A stretch of DNA of 64,000 nt from Bradyrhizobium sp. CCGB01. GTDB lineage: Bacteria > Pseudomonadota > Alphaproteobacteria > Rhizobiales > Xanthobacteraceae. The notes beneath the pieces were generated by a model. The model saw only the letters and a program-made list of their open reading frames with translations, did no database searches and was not told the origin of the DNA. The position numbers were made by a program, and so were the translations under genes. The stretch lies in the NCBI RefSeq assembly GCF_024199795.1, contig NZ_JANADK010000001.1, forward strand, positions 7,006,001-7,070,000. The letters run 5' to 3'. Each line of letters opens with the position of its first letter. The first letter of the stretch is position 1. This document shows positions 1-7,780 of the stretch, one piece after another.

Positions 1-312
1 GGATTTCATGTAGCCGAATGCTGAAACCCGCCCACCACTCGAAGCCGCTTCCAAATCAATAGTCAGACGGCAATTGCCCGGCTTGCCTACAGACTCTATG
101 CGGTCAAGCGTCGCGAGCTGCGCGACATCAACCTGATAGACCTCGCCGAGAATATGGTGCCCTTCTCCGGGCTCGTTGAACATCATCGGGGCGAACCATG
201 GTCCCGCAATGACAAGTGGAAAACGCTCCTGTGTTCGATAGGCACCGATCAGCCGTGCTTCCGACAGCCCTCGATTGTGGAGCGGGAAACCTTTTTTCAA
301 GGTACCAAACAC
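1..312 (-). CDS. gamma-glutamylcyclotransferase-like protein, partial
   Basis: AIG2/GGCT-fold protein that runs off the left edge, so about 104 N-terminal residues are visible. The family hallmark VFGTLKKGFPLHNRG opens it, and GEVYQVD and LDRIESVGKPG follow as in gamma-glutamylcyclotransferases, which release 5-oxoproline from gamma-glutamyl peptides. An in-frame TAA lies two codons before the only usable start (GTG, complement of 310-312), so the usual first few residues are missing or the 5' end is eroded. The substrate cannot be predicted. Confidence 0.7.
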   Translation of the reverse strand, partial: MFGTLKKGFPLHNRGLSEARLIGAYRTQERFPLVIAGPWFAPMMFNEPGEGHHILGEVYQVDVAQLATLDRIESVGKPGNCRLTIDLEAASSGGRVSAFGYMKS

Positions 313-687
313 AAATTACAAGCACCTGCGGTTCAACCTGATTGGCTGTCGCCGCCACCTACCATCCAATCCTCGATACCTTCTTCATCTTCCTCGGCGC
401 CAAGCCGCCGATCGCGCCGACGAGCTTGTCCGGATGCCTGGTGTTTTAACCGAGTTCTGGTGCGGCGCATCGATAAAGGTTCTCCAACTCTTCAATAGTG
501 AAGCACTTGGCAGCGTTCCTAAAAGGCACTGCTGTCAGCGCGTCTGGATGCTCGGAGCTAGGGTTTGGAACCAGTCGGCTCCGCTAAGATTGTTTGATTG
601 GGGCAGCCAGACAGCGACGAAGCGATGCTTCGCGTGGAAAGACAAGGAGCTCGTTTGTCGTCCTAAAACCGGAGAGAGAACCTACCC
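313..687. other. intergenic stretch, no recognisable gene
   Basis: No reading frame here resembles a protein I recognise. The only signal is the GGAAC-containing promoter candidate near 567. Confidence 0.4.
567..591 (+). promoter_or_regulatory. weak EcfG-like promoter (GGAAC-N16-GATT)
   Basis: GGAAC at 567-571, a 16-base spacer, then GATT in place of CGTT. It points at the basic protein gene about 97 bases downstream. The -35 is perfect and the -10 is off consensus, so this is only a candidate. Confidence 0.3.
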
Positions 688-888
688 ATGGCAAAGAAAG
701 CCAAGAAGAAGCGTCGGTACTCAAAGAGCTCGGGCTCGGACGTCAAGAGCGAGATGCGACGCTACAAGAAGGGGACGGCTAAGAGCGGCCGTGGCGGAAA
801 GGGCGGCAAGGTGAAAAGCAAGAAGCAGGCAATTGCGATCGGCCTTTCAAAGGCGCGCAAGAAAGGCAAGAAAGTTCCGAAGAAGTGA
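688..888 (+). CDS. small lysine/arginine-rich protein, DUF6496-like
   Basis: A 66-residue highly basic protein (MAKKAKKKRRYSKSSGSDVK start) with the conserved tail KSKKQAIAIGLSKARKKGKK seen in DUF6496 proteins, which are common in rhizobia and have no proven function. The composition suggests nucleic-acid binding in the cytoplasm, but that is inference. The start follows a GGAGAG-like ribosome site (about 670-676). It stands alone. Confidence 0.75.
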   Translation: MAKKAKKKRRYSKSSGSDVKSEMRRYKKGTAKSGRGGKGGKVKSKKQAIAIGLSKARKKGKKVPKK

Positions 889-915
889 CGGCGCCGTTAC
901 TGGGCTTCGTGGCCA

Positions 916-1122
916 TCAGTCTGATCGCATCGGATTGCCGCCAATCTCTTCGATGATCCCTTCGACATCAAGGATACCCTCGTCCTCCGTTTTGTTGCAA
1001 GCGCAGGGCATGCCAGCGCCGCACTGGCAGCCGCCTTCTTTCTCAGTCCACGCTTTATCAGGGTGATTTTCGCACACCCAGCCGAGGCCGCCGCAGCTCG
1101 GACAATTCGGATCAGTCAACAA
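916..1122 (-). CDS. small cysteine-rich protein
   Basis: About 68 residues with closely spaced cysteines: CPSCGGLGWVC near the N terminus, then CQCGAGMPCACN. This looks like a zinc-ribbon-like or metal-binding fold, a small family common in Bradyrhizobium. Two adjacent TTG codons follow an AGGAGA ribosome site; the second (1119) has the better spacing. Function unknown. Confidence 0.65.
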   Translation of the reverse strand: MLTDPNCPSCGGLGWVCENHPDKAWTEKEGGCQCGAGMPCACNKTEDEGILDVEGIIEEIGGNPMRSD

Positions 1123-1392
1123 ATATCTCCTAGATAGGCAAGGTCATCTCGAGTCCCGACAGGGCACCCGGCAGTCGCAGACGCGCTGCCTTGTGATTGG
1201 GCATCGAGCCAACCTAGACCCGCGGAAGGCGTTCCGATAGTTAATCGCGAAGTTGCCGTTCAATGGCGATCGCTTGACCCTGCATTGCGGACTCTCTCAC
1301 GCTGGCAGGGAGATAAGGGAGTTCGCCGCAGCAGGAGCAGCTCAGTAACGCGAGGCACCACCCGCGCCCGACCAGCAAGCGCGGTCGTATCT

Positions 1393-1417
1393 GGAACCCG
1401 GCTTTCGCTCGCCGGTT
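1393..1417 (+). promoter_or_regulatory. EcfG-like promoter (GGAAC-N16-GGTT)
   Basis: GGAAC at 1393-1397, 16-base spacer, GGTT at 1414-1417. The predicted transcript start falls almost on the pyrophosphatase ATG at 1426, implying a leaderless or very short-leader mRNA. The -10 has one mismatch to CGTT. Confidence 0.45.
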
Positions 1418-1425
1418 CTCAACCC

Positions 1426-1941
1426 ATGGTGAATTTTCTCAAGCTGCCGACCTGGGCGGACAAAGACCTGGCGAACTGTGTTGTGGAGACGCCGCGCGGC
1501 AGCTCCTGTAAGCTGGACTGGGATCCCGAACTGAAAGTCTTCACGCTCGCCAAACCATTGATGGCCGGCCTCACCTACCCGTACGACTGGGGGTTCATCC
1601 CTTCCACTAGGGCCGAGGATGGCGATCCGGTCGACGTCCTGGTAATCCACGACTCCCGGACCTATCCCGGTGTCGTGCTGCCCTGCCGTCCGGTCGGCGT
1701 GCTCGAGGTGCTGCAGAGAAGCAAGGGCAAGGAAGAGCGCAATGATCGGGTGTTCGCGGTGCCGGACCGCTCGCCGCTCGAAACCGATCTGGAGGACATA
1801 CGGAAGCTCCCCGCCCGGGCGGTCGAGGAACTCGAACAGTTCTTCCGCGCGACGGTCGCGCTCGAAAAGAAGGAGCTTGAATTCCTGGGTTGGCACGGAC
1901 CGGACCACGCGATCAAGACGATCAAGCAGCACTCGAAATGA
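1426..1941 (+). CDS. ppa: soluble inorganic pyrophosphatase (family I)
   Basis: Hydrolyses pyrophosphate to phosphate in the cytoplasm. The family signature appears as EDGDPVDVLV (DGDPVD), preceded by PYDWGFIPST, the conserved substrate-site strand. Length of 171 residues is near the family norm. The ATG at 1426 was chosen because residues before it in the longer frame are Arg/Ser-rich and unlike the family, whose homology starts at once with MVNFLKLPTW. The C terminus (WHGPDHAIKTIKQH) is specific to this subgroup. Probably an accessory copy beside the housekeeping enzyme (inference). Confidence 0.85.
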   Translation: MVNFLKLPTWADKDLANCVVETPRGSSCKLDWDPELKVFTLAKPLMAGLTYPYDWGFIPSTRAEDGDPVDVLVIHDSRTYPGVVLPCRPVGVLEVLQRSKGKEERNDRVFAVPDRSPLETDLEDIRKLPARAVEELEQFFRATVALEKKELEFLGWHGPDHAIKTIKQHSK

Positions 1942-1966
1942 TGCGCTGCCTTGCTCGGATGGCGAA

Positions 1967-1991
1967 CGAACTATAGACGCGGATCGGCGTT
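1967..1991 (+). promoter_or_regulatory. EcfG-like promoter (CGAAC-N16-CGTT)
   Basis: CGAAC at 1967-1971, 16-base spacer, CGTT at 1988-1991, 11 bases before the start of the next gene. The same arrangement (CGAAC, 17-base spacer, CGTTTACC) precedes the paralogous gene at 53348, so the site has been kept in both copies. Confidence 0.5.
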
Positions 1992-2002
1992 TACCGACCA
2001 TC

Positions 2003-2284
2003 ATGTCAGATGCATTTGACTACTTTCGCGCCTTTGCGGTCCGAGCCCTTTGCAAGGCCCGATCGATGCCAAAGGGCAGGATGAAGCACCTTCAGCTTGT
2101 GGCCGGGCGGATCTATAGTCTCCTCAAGAAAGAGGCCTCTTATGGTCCTAACACCCAGCACCTTGAGGACTTTCGGACAGCGCAGAAGCTTGAGAAGTCT
2201 ATCGATCAACGGGCCGATGACGCCCCGGCCCTTCAAAGTCGCTTTGATCCCAACTTGCAAAGCACGGCACGGGAGATTCGTTGA
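2003..2284 (+). CDS. conserved small protein upstream of polX
   Basis: A 93-residue basic, mostly helical protein beginning MSDAFDYFRAFAVRALCKAR. I do not recognise a domain. A close paralogue starts at 53348, also in front of a polX remnant, so the gene and polX form a conserved pair. The stop TGA is followed immediately by the TTG start of polX, which implies translational coupling and a shared role in DNA metabolism (inference). Confidence 0.75.
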   Translation: MSDAFDYFRAFAVRALCKARSMPKGRMKHLQLVAGRIYSLLKKEASYGPNTQHLEDFRTAQKLEKSIDQRADDAPALQSRFDPNLQSTAREIR

Positions 2285-3958
2285 TTGCCGTCGCTCGACT
2301 CTCGCACCGTTGCAAGTCTCCTGCGAGAATATGCGCAACGCACCGCCCTGCGCGGTGGCAATCCCTACCGGGCGAAAGCCTATTCTCGGGCTGCCGATAG
2401 CCTGGCGGCCCTCGCCATCCCTCTCGATACGCTCATCGCCGAAGACCGGCTCAAAGAGATTCCTGGCGTCGGCGACGCAATAGCTGACATCATCACCAAG
2501 CTTCACAAGACGGGCACTCATCCGAGCCTCGAGAAACTGCGGAAGGAGATTCCTGCGGGTGTGATCGAGATGCTTGCTGTGCCCGGTCTCCGTCCGGAGA
2601 AAGTGCTGCGTCTCTACAAGGATCTCGGCATCATCTCCCTCGCCGAATTGGAGGCTGCGGCCAAGGCCGACCGCATCAAGAAGGCGAAGGGGCTGGGCGC
2701 CGCTCTCCAGACCAAGATCCTGCAGAACCTGGCCATAGCGAAAAGCGGAGAAGGCCGCCTCCATCTGCACCGTGCCGCCGCCCTGCTCGCGCGCGCCAAG
2801 GACTCGCTCCGTAAGGCCCGGCCAGAGCTGAAGCGCGTCACAGTCGCAGGCGACTTCCGCCGAGGCTGCGAACTTGTCGGTGATCTGACGATCGTTGCGG
2901 AAGCTCCCGATGCCGGCAAGGCCTCGACGGGAGACGGACTGCGGATCCACCTATCCGATCGTAAACATTTCGGCGCCGCCCTCCTCTTCGCCACCGGCTC
3001 CGCAGCTCATGTCGAGCAACTTCAAGCTTTGGCCGCGGAGAAGGGAATGCGGCTGGAGACCGATGGCTTGCACAAAAGCCGCACGCTGATTGCGGGCGAC
3101 GAGGCCGACATCTACCGCGCCCTCGGCCTGCCTTTTATCGACCCCGAACTCCGTGAGGGGCGTGGCGAGGTCGAACTAGCTCTAAAAGGCAAGTTGCCGA
3201 AACTCGTCACCGACATGGACCTGCGCGGGATCCTTCACTGCCACACGGACGCCTCCGACGGCACCGAGACACTGGAGATGATGGCGAAGGCGACCCGCGA
3301 ACGCGGGTTCGAGTATTTCGGGGTCGCTGACCATTCCAAATCGGCGCACTATGCCGGTGGTCTGTCGGTGGACGAGATCGCGCAGCAGCACCGGGAAGCC
3401 GACCGGCTCAACAAGCGCTTCGGCAAGGATTTCCGGATCCTCAAGGGCATCGAGTCCGACATCCTGGCCGACGGCTCGCTGGACTATGGGGACGATGTGC
3501 TGGAGCACTTCGACTTCGTGGTCGCGAGCATCCATGGCCGTTTCAAACTGGACCGCAAGGCGCAGACGCAACGCCTCCTCCGGGCCATCGCTGATCCTCA
3601 TATCACCATCATTGGCCACATGACCGGTAGACAGCTCCAGCGGCGGCCAGGTTACGAAATTGACGTCGAAAAGGTGCTGCGGGCCTGCGCCAAGCACGAC
3701 GTCGCCGTCGAGATCAACGCCCATCCGTGGCGTCTCGACCTCGATTGGCGCTGGCACCAGGCAGCCCTTGATTTCGGCTGCATGATGAGCATCAACCCGG
3801 ATGCCCATTCGATCCCCGAGCTCGATCACATGCACTGGGGCGTCGAGATGGCGCGTAAGGGCGGCGTGCCATCTGATCGGGTCCTGAACGCGATGACGTT
3901 GCCGGAGATCACGCGATATCTTCGCCAGAAGCGGCGCTCCGTCGCCCGGGCGGCCTGA
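2285..3958 (+). CDS. polX: DNA polymerase X family protein with C-terminal PHP domain
   Basis: A 557-residue protein of usual bacterial PolX length: N-terminal helix-hairpin-helix and 8-kDa region (about 1-130), polymerase palm (about 170-310) and PHP phosphoesterase (about 325-550). The PHP metal ligands look complete: LHCHTDASDG, ADHS, IESDI, ASIHGRF, GHMTGR, EINAHPWRLD and NPDAHS. The palm motif is unusual: AGDFRRGCELVGDLTIV, where canonical enzymes have GS-x-RR and D-x-D; the second aspartate reads Thr. Polymerase activity is therefore doubtful while 3'-5' exonuclease or phosphatase activity of the PHP part seems kept. TTG start, abutting the upstream gene. Confidence 0.88.
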   Translation: MPSLDSRTVASLLREYAQRTALRGGNPYRAKAYSRAADSLAALAIPLDTLIAEDRLKEIPGVGDAIADIITKLHKTGTHPSLEKLRKEIPAGVIEMLAVPGLRPEKVLRLYKDLGIISLAELEAAAKADRIKKAKGLGAALQTKILQNLAIAKSGEGRLHLHRAAALLARAKDSLRKARPELKRVTVAGDFRRGCELVGDLTIVAEAPDAGKASTGDGLRIHLSDRKHFGAALLFATGSAAHVEQLQALAAEKGMRLETDGLHKSRTLIAGDEADIYRALGLPFIDPELREGRGEVELALKGKLPKLVTDMDLRGILHCHTDASDGTETLEMMAKATRERGFEYFGVADHSKSAHYAGGLSVDEIAQQHREADRLNKRFGKDFRILKGIESDILADGSLDYGDDVLEHFDFVVASIHGRFKLDRKAQTQRLLRAIADPHITIIGHMTGRQLQRRPGYEIDVEKVLRACAKHDVAVEINAHPWRLDLDWRWHQAALDFGCMMSINPDAHSIPELDHMHWGVEMARKGGVPSDRVLNAMTLPEITRYLRQKRRSVARAA

Positions 3959-4369
3959 TCACAGTTGCAACCGATCTTCCCCTTGGGGGCGAAGTGCAAT
4001 CGCCCCGATCGCGAAAAGGTCGAGCACTGATCCGTCCCCTCCATAGGTCGAGGTGAATGCCTCTTGGAACTCGCCTCGAATCAGATTCCTATGCCCGCCG
4101 GCGTGCAGAAGCGAGGACGGGGATGGGGTCGATCTTAGGCGACGCGGGCCGTGCCGGTTCGGGCGTGCGAGCTTTGTTTGCAGCAAATGCGATTTTTGGG
4201 GCAGCACGCGGATTGCAGGCTGTTCAGGTGCGACGCCTGTGCCCTCGTAAGCACCGAAGCTCTCGGGGGCGTCGTGAATAGGCCCATGGAAGTTGAGGCA
4301 AAGCGGCCTTCCACGTGGCGCTGACGTGTGTATCCGCTGGGGCGAGGCTCATCTAGCATTGGCTTACCG
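3959..4369. other. intergenic remnant zone
   Basis: No intact gene. Short open frames on both strands resemble nothing I know. The zone separates polX from two gene stumps (response regulator and topoisomerase). Confidence 0.4.
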
Positions 4370-4491
4370 TTATCCGCCGCTCGACAGGCTGGCCAGTTTG
4401 GCGGCGAGTTCGTTGCTGCTGAATGGCTTGACCATCCGTGGTAGATCAGGCGCAACGCCTTCGCCTTCGGCATAGCCGGACACGAGCAGGA
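4370..4491 (-). pseudogene. response-regulator receiver domain, C-terminal stump
   Basis: Reading the minus strand gives SVLLVSGYAEGEGVAPDLP then RMVKPFSSNELAAKLASL and a TAA at 4370. This is the last third of a CheY-like receiver, including the conserved Lys-Pro before the last helix, as found at the end of hybrid histidine kinases. It is cut at about 4491, where topoisomerase homology starts on the other strand. No start or phospho-acceptor aspartate remains. Confidence 0.7.
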
Positions 4492-5069
4492 CTGACCACG
4501 ATGCGACGCAAGCACGTCGCGATCGGTCGTGGTGTCCTGCGGTTCGAGTTCACTGGCAAGTCGGGAAAGCTATGGAAGCTGCGAGTCGAGGACAATCGCA
4601 TCGCCGCGATTGAAGCGCTGCGCTGAACTCCCGGACCAGGAACTCTTCAAGTACCTGGACGACGACGGAGAGCCGCGCACAGTGGATTCGGGCGACGTCA
4701 ACGTCTACGTCAAGGAGATCACGGGCGAGGACTTCAGAGCCAAGGATTTCCGCACCTGGGCGGGGACGGTGCTGGCGGCGATGGCGTTGGCCGAGTTCAG
4801 GAAGTACGACAGCCAGGCCGAGGCCAAGCGCAACGTCGTCGCGGATTGAGAGCGTTTCCAAACAACTCGGCAACACGCCGGCCATCTGTCGCAAATGCTA
4901 CGTCCATCCCGAGGTCCTGAACGCCTACATCTCCGGCGATCTGGTCAAGATGATCGAAGCCAGGATCGCGCAGAACTTCAAGCGCCAGTACGCAAAGCTC
5001 ACGTCCGACGAAATCATGGTGCTCGCGTTTCTTCGCAAGCGGCTTGGCGCCCTAAGGGCCGCCGCCTAG
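4492..5069 (+). pseudogene. DNA topoisomerase IB, 5'-truncated and twice frameshifted
   Basis: Homologous along its length to the intact topoisomerase at 58200, from LTTMRRKHVA to the C terminus; the first 170 or so codons are gone. A two-base deletion near 4612 breaks the frame after RVEDNRIAAI, and a second two-base loss near 4845 breaks it after AEAKRNVV. The last residues diverge (KRLGALRAAA instead of KRLDFLIAPT). The segment carrying the catalytic Tyr (CRKCYVHP) is still legible. Not expected to make enzyme. Confidence 0.9.
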
Positions 5070-5326
5070 CGCCGAATATGGTGAGACGGCGGCGATACCG
5101 TCGCCCTCCATTGTCCGGCGGACGCAGATCGTGAGGCACTTGCGCACAACAGAAGAAACAACGCGCGCTCGGCCTTGTATCTCGCGCCCGCCCGACTGCA
5201 ATCCGAACCGGACAGCATGACTTCGCCTCCAGCTCCGCAAACGGCCCACTTCCACCGCCCGCGTCCGCGAGGCTTCAACACGATGTCGAAGCCCGCGTAG
5301 TCATCCTCTTCGGTTCGGGAGTTCAT
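5066..5326 (-). CDS. conserved small protein, third gene of tiny operon
   Basis: Up to 86 residues. The core YAGFDIVLKPRGRGRWKWAV followed by GSDCSRAGARYKAERALFLL is a recurrent rhizobial family of unknown function. Its ATG overlaps the stop of the upstream gene (ATGA). The last 25 or so residues overlap the end of the topoisomerase stump and look unrelated to the family, so the C terminus may be chimeric. Confidence 0.6.
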   Translation of the reverse strand: MNSRTEEDDYAGFDIVLKPRGRGRWKWAVCGAGGEVMLSGSDCSRAGARYKAERALFLLLCASASRSASAGQWRATVSPPSHHIRR

Positions 5327-5502
5327 GCAGCGAACAGTCCGGGTAAGCCATTCTGGAGCTGGTCCAGCAGCCGCTGCTCGCGGTCGATCCTAGTCAGGTA
5401 GAGCTCCCGTTCCTCTTCGGTCTTCGCCCCGGCAAGCAGTTGCCGGTAGTGGGCGACGACCTTTTCGTTGCCGCGGATCAGCAAGTCCCTGACGTCGGTC
5501 AT
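5323..5502 (-). CDS. conserved small protein, second gene of tiny operon
   Basis: A 59-residue protein, MTDVRDLLIRGNEKVVAHYR then a Glu/Arg-rich helix EEERELYLTRIDREQRLLDQL. Predicted as helical, soluble. ATGA overlaps join it to both neighbours (start within the stop at 5499-5502, stop within the next start at 5323-5326). Function unknown. Confidence 0.65.
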   Translation of the reverse strand: MTDVRDLLIRGNEKVVAHYRQLLAGAKTEEERELYLTRIDREQRLLDQLQNGLPGLFAA

Positions 5503-5726
5503 GACGCCGCCCCCACGCTCGTCGGTGCGGGCGTTCTCGGAGGCATGTTGAACGCGATAGGAAAGGTCCGGGAACTCAACGCCTCCAGCGCCGCACTCTC
5601 CTCGGAAAGACGCCGTTCGATGAACTGGCGTTCAAGATCCGAGAGCCGCGTGTTCAGCAGGCTGCGATAGCGGTGGATGTTGCTGCGGTGCGCACGAATG
5701 CGGGCAAGATCTTCATCAATCATCAT
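5499..5726 (-). CDS. conserved small protein, first gene of tiny operon
   Basis: A 75-residue helical protein starting MMIDEDLARIRAHRSNIHRY and containing RLSDLERQFIERRLSEE. An AGGAGTG ribosome site sits just before the ATG pair, so this start is preferred over an in-frame ATG farther upstream. First gene of a three-gene run with overlapping starts and stops. Function unknown; the family is common beside rhizobial stress genes. Confidence 0.65.
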   Translation of the reverse strand: MMIDEDLARIRAHRSNIHRYRSLLNTRLSDLERQFIERRLSEESAALEALSSRTFPIAFNMPPRTPAPTSVGAAS

Positions 5727-5929
5727 CGTCACTCCTGACGGTCTTCTAGATCCTTTATGATTCGAGAAACGGGAAGCGACTTCCCGGCGCAAAAAATATC
5801 TAGGCCGAAATCTCTGTCAAGAGGGCAGTCGTGCAGCGCGCAAATCCGGCCACTGCGGGTTAACCAGTCGGGGCTCAAAAATTTTGACCGTCCTCTTGAA
5901 TCGCCATTGCGGTTCTCTAAGTCGTTTTT

Positions 5930-6048
5930 CGCCGCGAGAGCGGTGTGCCGGACGCCTTCACGGGTCCGCCGCGGGCGCCAGCCGGGATCTCCGGACCGCC
6001 GTCTTGCGCTCCTTCGTAACCATCTTGCTCTTAGGAGGACTTGGTATG
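5930..6048 (+). ncRNA. ROSE-type RNA thermometer (5' UTR of hsp20)
   Basis: The leader begins with GC-rich self-complementary segments and ends with CCATCTTGCTC followed by the AGGAGGA ribosome site just before the ATG at 6046. The conserved TTGCT facing the Shine-Dalgarno sequence and the GC-rich upstream stems are the diagnostic features of ROSE elements, which in Bradyrhizobium block translation of small heat-shock mRNAs until temperature rises. The 5' boundary is approximate. Confidence 0.85.
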
Positions 6049-6507
6049 AGGACCACCTTCGACTTCGCGCCCCTGTGGCGCTCCACCATCGGCTTCGACC
6101 ACCTGGCCGGCCTCGTCGACACTGCGCCCCGCCAGGCGACCGATGACAACTATCCACCCTACAACATCGAGCGTTCCGGCGAGGACAACTATCGGATTAC
6201 GCTGGCGGTGGCCGGCTTCGGCGCCAACGACATCACGGTCGTGGCCGAGCAGAATGCATTGACCATCGAAGGCAAGAAGCCCGAGACGGCGGCCGGCGAG
6301 TATCTGTATCAGGGCATCGCCGCGCGCCCGTTCCGGCGCATCTTCAATCTCGCCGACTACGTCCAGGTCAAGGAGGCCTCCTTCCGCGATGGTCTTCTGA
6401 TCATCGACCTCGTCCGCGAGGTGTCGGAAGCCATGAAGCCGCGCCGGATCCAGATCGGAAACGGCGGCAGCAATTCCTCAACGCAGATCGAGCAGAAGGC
6501 CGCCTGA
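6046..6507 (+). CDS. small heat-shock protein (Hsp20, alpha-crystallin family)
   Basis: A 153-residue cytoplasmic holdase. The alpha-crystallin domain spans roughly residues 37-130 (YNIERSGEDNYRITLAVAGF, then ITVVAEQNALTIEGKK and YLYQGIAARPFRRIFNLADY), the class A rhizobial pattern. The start at 6046 is fixed by the AGGAGGA ribosome site and the ROSE leader; a longer open frame upstream is only the non-coding leader. A downstream partner gene at 6627 is truncated. Confidence 0.92.
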   Translation: MRTTFDFAPLWRSTIGFDHLAGLVDTAPRQATDDNYPPYNIERSGEDNYRITLAVAGFGANDITVVAEQNALTIEGKKPETAAGEYLYQGIAARPFRRIFNLADYVQVKEASFRDGLLIIDLVREVSEAMKPRRIQIGNGGSNSSTQIEQKAA

Positions 6508-6626
6508 GGCCGCTTCCAAGTTCGACGCGGAACGTGGCGCGCGCAAGCGTGGCCGCGCTCCGCGGCGGCTCCGGTCGTCACCCGACGACCGCATCCCACA
6601 CGAAAGGAGAGTAAAGGGATTCCACG

Positions 6627-6878
6627 ATGACCAACGCAAATACCAATAGGGGCAACCTCAACCCCCTCTTCCACCCGGCCGCGCACTACTCGTCTCCGGA
6701 CGACGTCCTGAACGACAAGGAACTCACCGCTCCGGAGAAGCGCATCATCCTATCGTCATGGGCATCCGACATGTTCGCCGTCGAATCCTGTCCCGCCTTG
6801 CGCGAAATTCCCGGCATAGCCCACACGTCAATATTTTGGCACTCGGTGAAACACGCCGAAACTACGAAAACCCTATGA
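6627..6878 (+). pseudogene. hsp20-linked conserved gene, 3'-truncated
   Basis: Begins with a good AAGGAGAG ribosome site. Residues 1-63 match a short family that often follows hsp20 in rhizobia (FHPAAHYSSPDDVLNDKELT, then EKRIILSSWASDMFAVESCP). After ALREIPG, near 6815, the similarity stops and 20 unrelated residues run to a stop. The family normally continues to about 80-90 residues, so its 3' end was probably lost to a DNA rearrangement. Confidence 0.65.
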
Positions 6879-6953
6879 AATACGTGCTTTTGCGCTACCC
6901 TGATGCGAGCTGTTTCAGCGGGCTTCACCAAAATAAGGGCCCGGCCCTAAAGC

Positions 6954-6982
6954 CTTTCAGTGTCCGCACGACAGACTGAAAG
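6954..6982. repeat. perfect 8-bp inverted repeat (hairpin)
   Basis: CTTTCAGT at 6954-6961 pairs with ACTGAAAG at 6975-6982 around a 13-base loop. It lies between the truncated hsp20-linked gene and the integrase stump. No T-run follows, so it may be an old terminator or an integrase arm site rather than a clear terminator. Confidence 0.4.
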
Positions 6983-7029
6983 CCCCAAAGCCGAGCCCTT
7001 TGGTCCGAAGCCTTAGGAGCCGAAACCAT

Positions 7030-7195
7030 ATGGATACTACCATTGTCCCCTCCCCCGCCGGCAAGCGGGGCCGCAATAGCAGCGTCATCCTGAACGACCG
7101 CCTGTGCGAGAAACGAGTCGCCAAGAGGTCCAAGTTCTACGACCGTAAGTGCCCTGGCCTGTACGTCAGCATCACCACGGCGGCGCCTCTTAGCT
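7030..7195 (+). pseudogene. phage-type integrase, N-terminal stump
   Basis: MDTTIVPSPAGKRGRNSSVI is followed by LNDRLCEKRVAKRSKFYDRK and CPGLYVSIT, the arm-binding N-terminal domain (DUF4102 type) of tyrosine integrases. Homology ends near 7195 where a gene fragment on the opposite strand begins. The catalytic domain is absent. Marks an old insertion or deletion at this spot. Confidence 0.7.
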
Positions 7196-7277
7196 TCGGT
7201 TCGTCCTCGCAGATTATTTGGATGCTGTGCTCAATGTGCCCATCAAGGCCCATGATATGTACGCGGTACTCTTCCAT
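7137..7277 (-). pseudogene. MEEYRVHIMG family small protein, 3'-truncated
   Basis: Starts MEEYRVHIMGLDGHIEHSIQ and IICEDE, a small rhizobial family that normally continues for another 30-40 residues. From about 7197 the reading frame passes into the reverse of the integrase stump and stops at 7137. The gene is therefore cut at the same junction as the integrase. Confidence 0.6.
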
Positions 7278-7322
7278 CTGCTGCCCCCTTTCGCAAACGA
7301 CAGGCCACCAACTGAAGCGGCG

Positions 7323-7517
7323 TTATTCTTCAGGAGCTTGCAGGCCTGGTGACGTCAGCCACCCGTCTACATGAGAAGCGGTTTCGAGCTGGCGCAGTTT
7401 GCTTTCTAGAAGGTCATGCTGCGGTCCTGGCTGCGTATTTTCCAATTCCGCTATGATGCTGGCTCTCTCCGCGTGCAGATTCTCATCAAAGATATAGGGT
7501 TGTGGGCGTCGTCTCAT
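7323..7517 (-). CDS. conserved small protein
   Basis: A 64-residue protein with HAERASIIAELENTQPGPQH and a C-terminal GWLTSPGLQ motif, a recurrent Bradyrhizobium family of unknown function (usual ending: W-L-x-SPGL-x-PP). GGGGAAGGAGAG precedes the ATG at 7517. Probably cytoplasmic and helical. Confidence 0.65.
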   Translation of the reverse strand: MRRRPQPYIFDENLHAERASIIAELENTQPGPQHDLLESKLRQLETASHVDGWLTSPGLQAPEE

Positions 7518-7780
7518 GGCACTCTCCTTCCCCTAGCGAATTGGGCGGGAGCGCAACCGGCGTTCTCATCACCGATCGAAGCCACGGTGCCGTGCGGTGA
7601 TGGAACCACTATGCACCCTGGGACCGGAGCGACGCCAGAACGAATCTCAAGTCGAAGCCCTCAAGCATGCTGCTCGCGGCCCAACTGCAGCAAGCAGATG
7701 TTGTCATCGCGGCAGCGGAGGGGCGCACGATTTGCGAGGGGCTTTCGACCAGCCGACGATACGTTCCCCTCCCCGCGCCT

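Noticed and set aside
1342..2004. Long minus-strand open frame opposite the pyrophosphatase
   Set aside because: Arg/Gly-rich shadow of a high-GC coding strand; the plus strand holds the clear pyrophosphatase motif.
2006..2950. Minus-strand 314-codon frame antisense to the small gene and polX
   Set aside because: Lacks any recognised motif; composition fits an antisense shadow.
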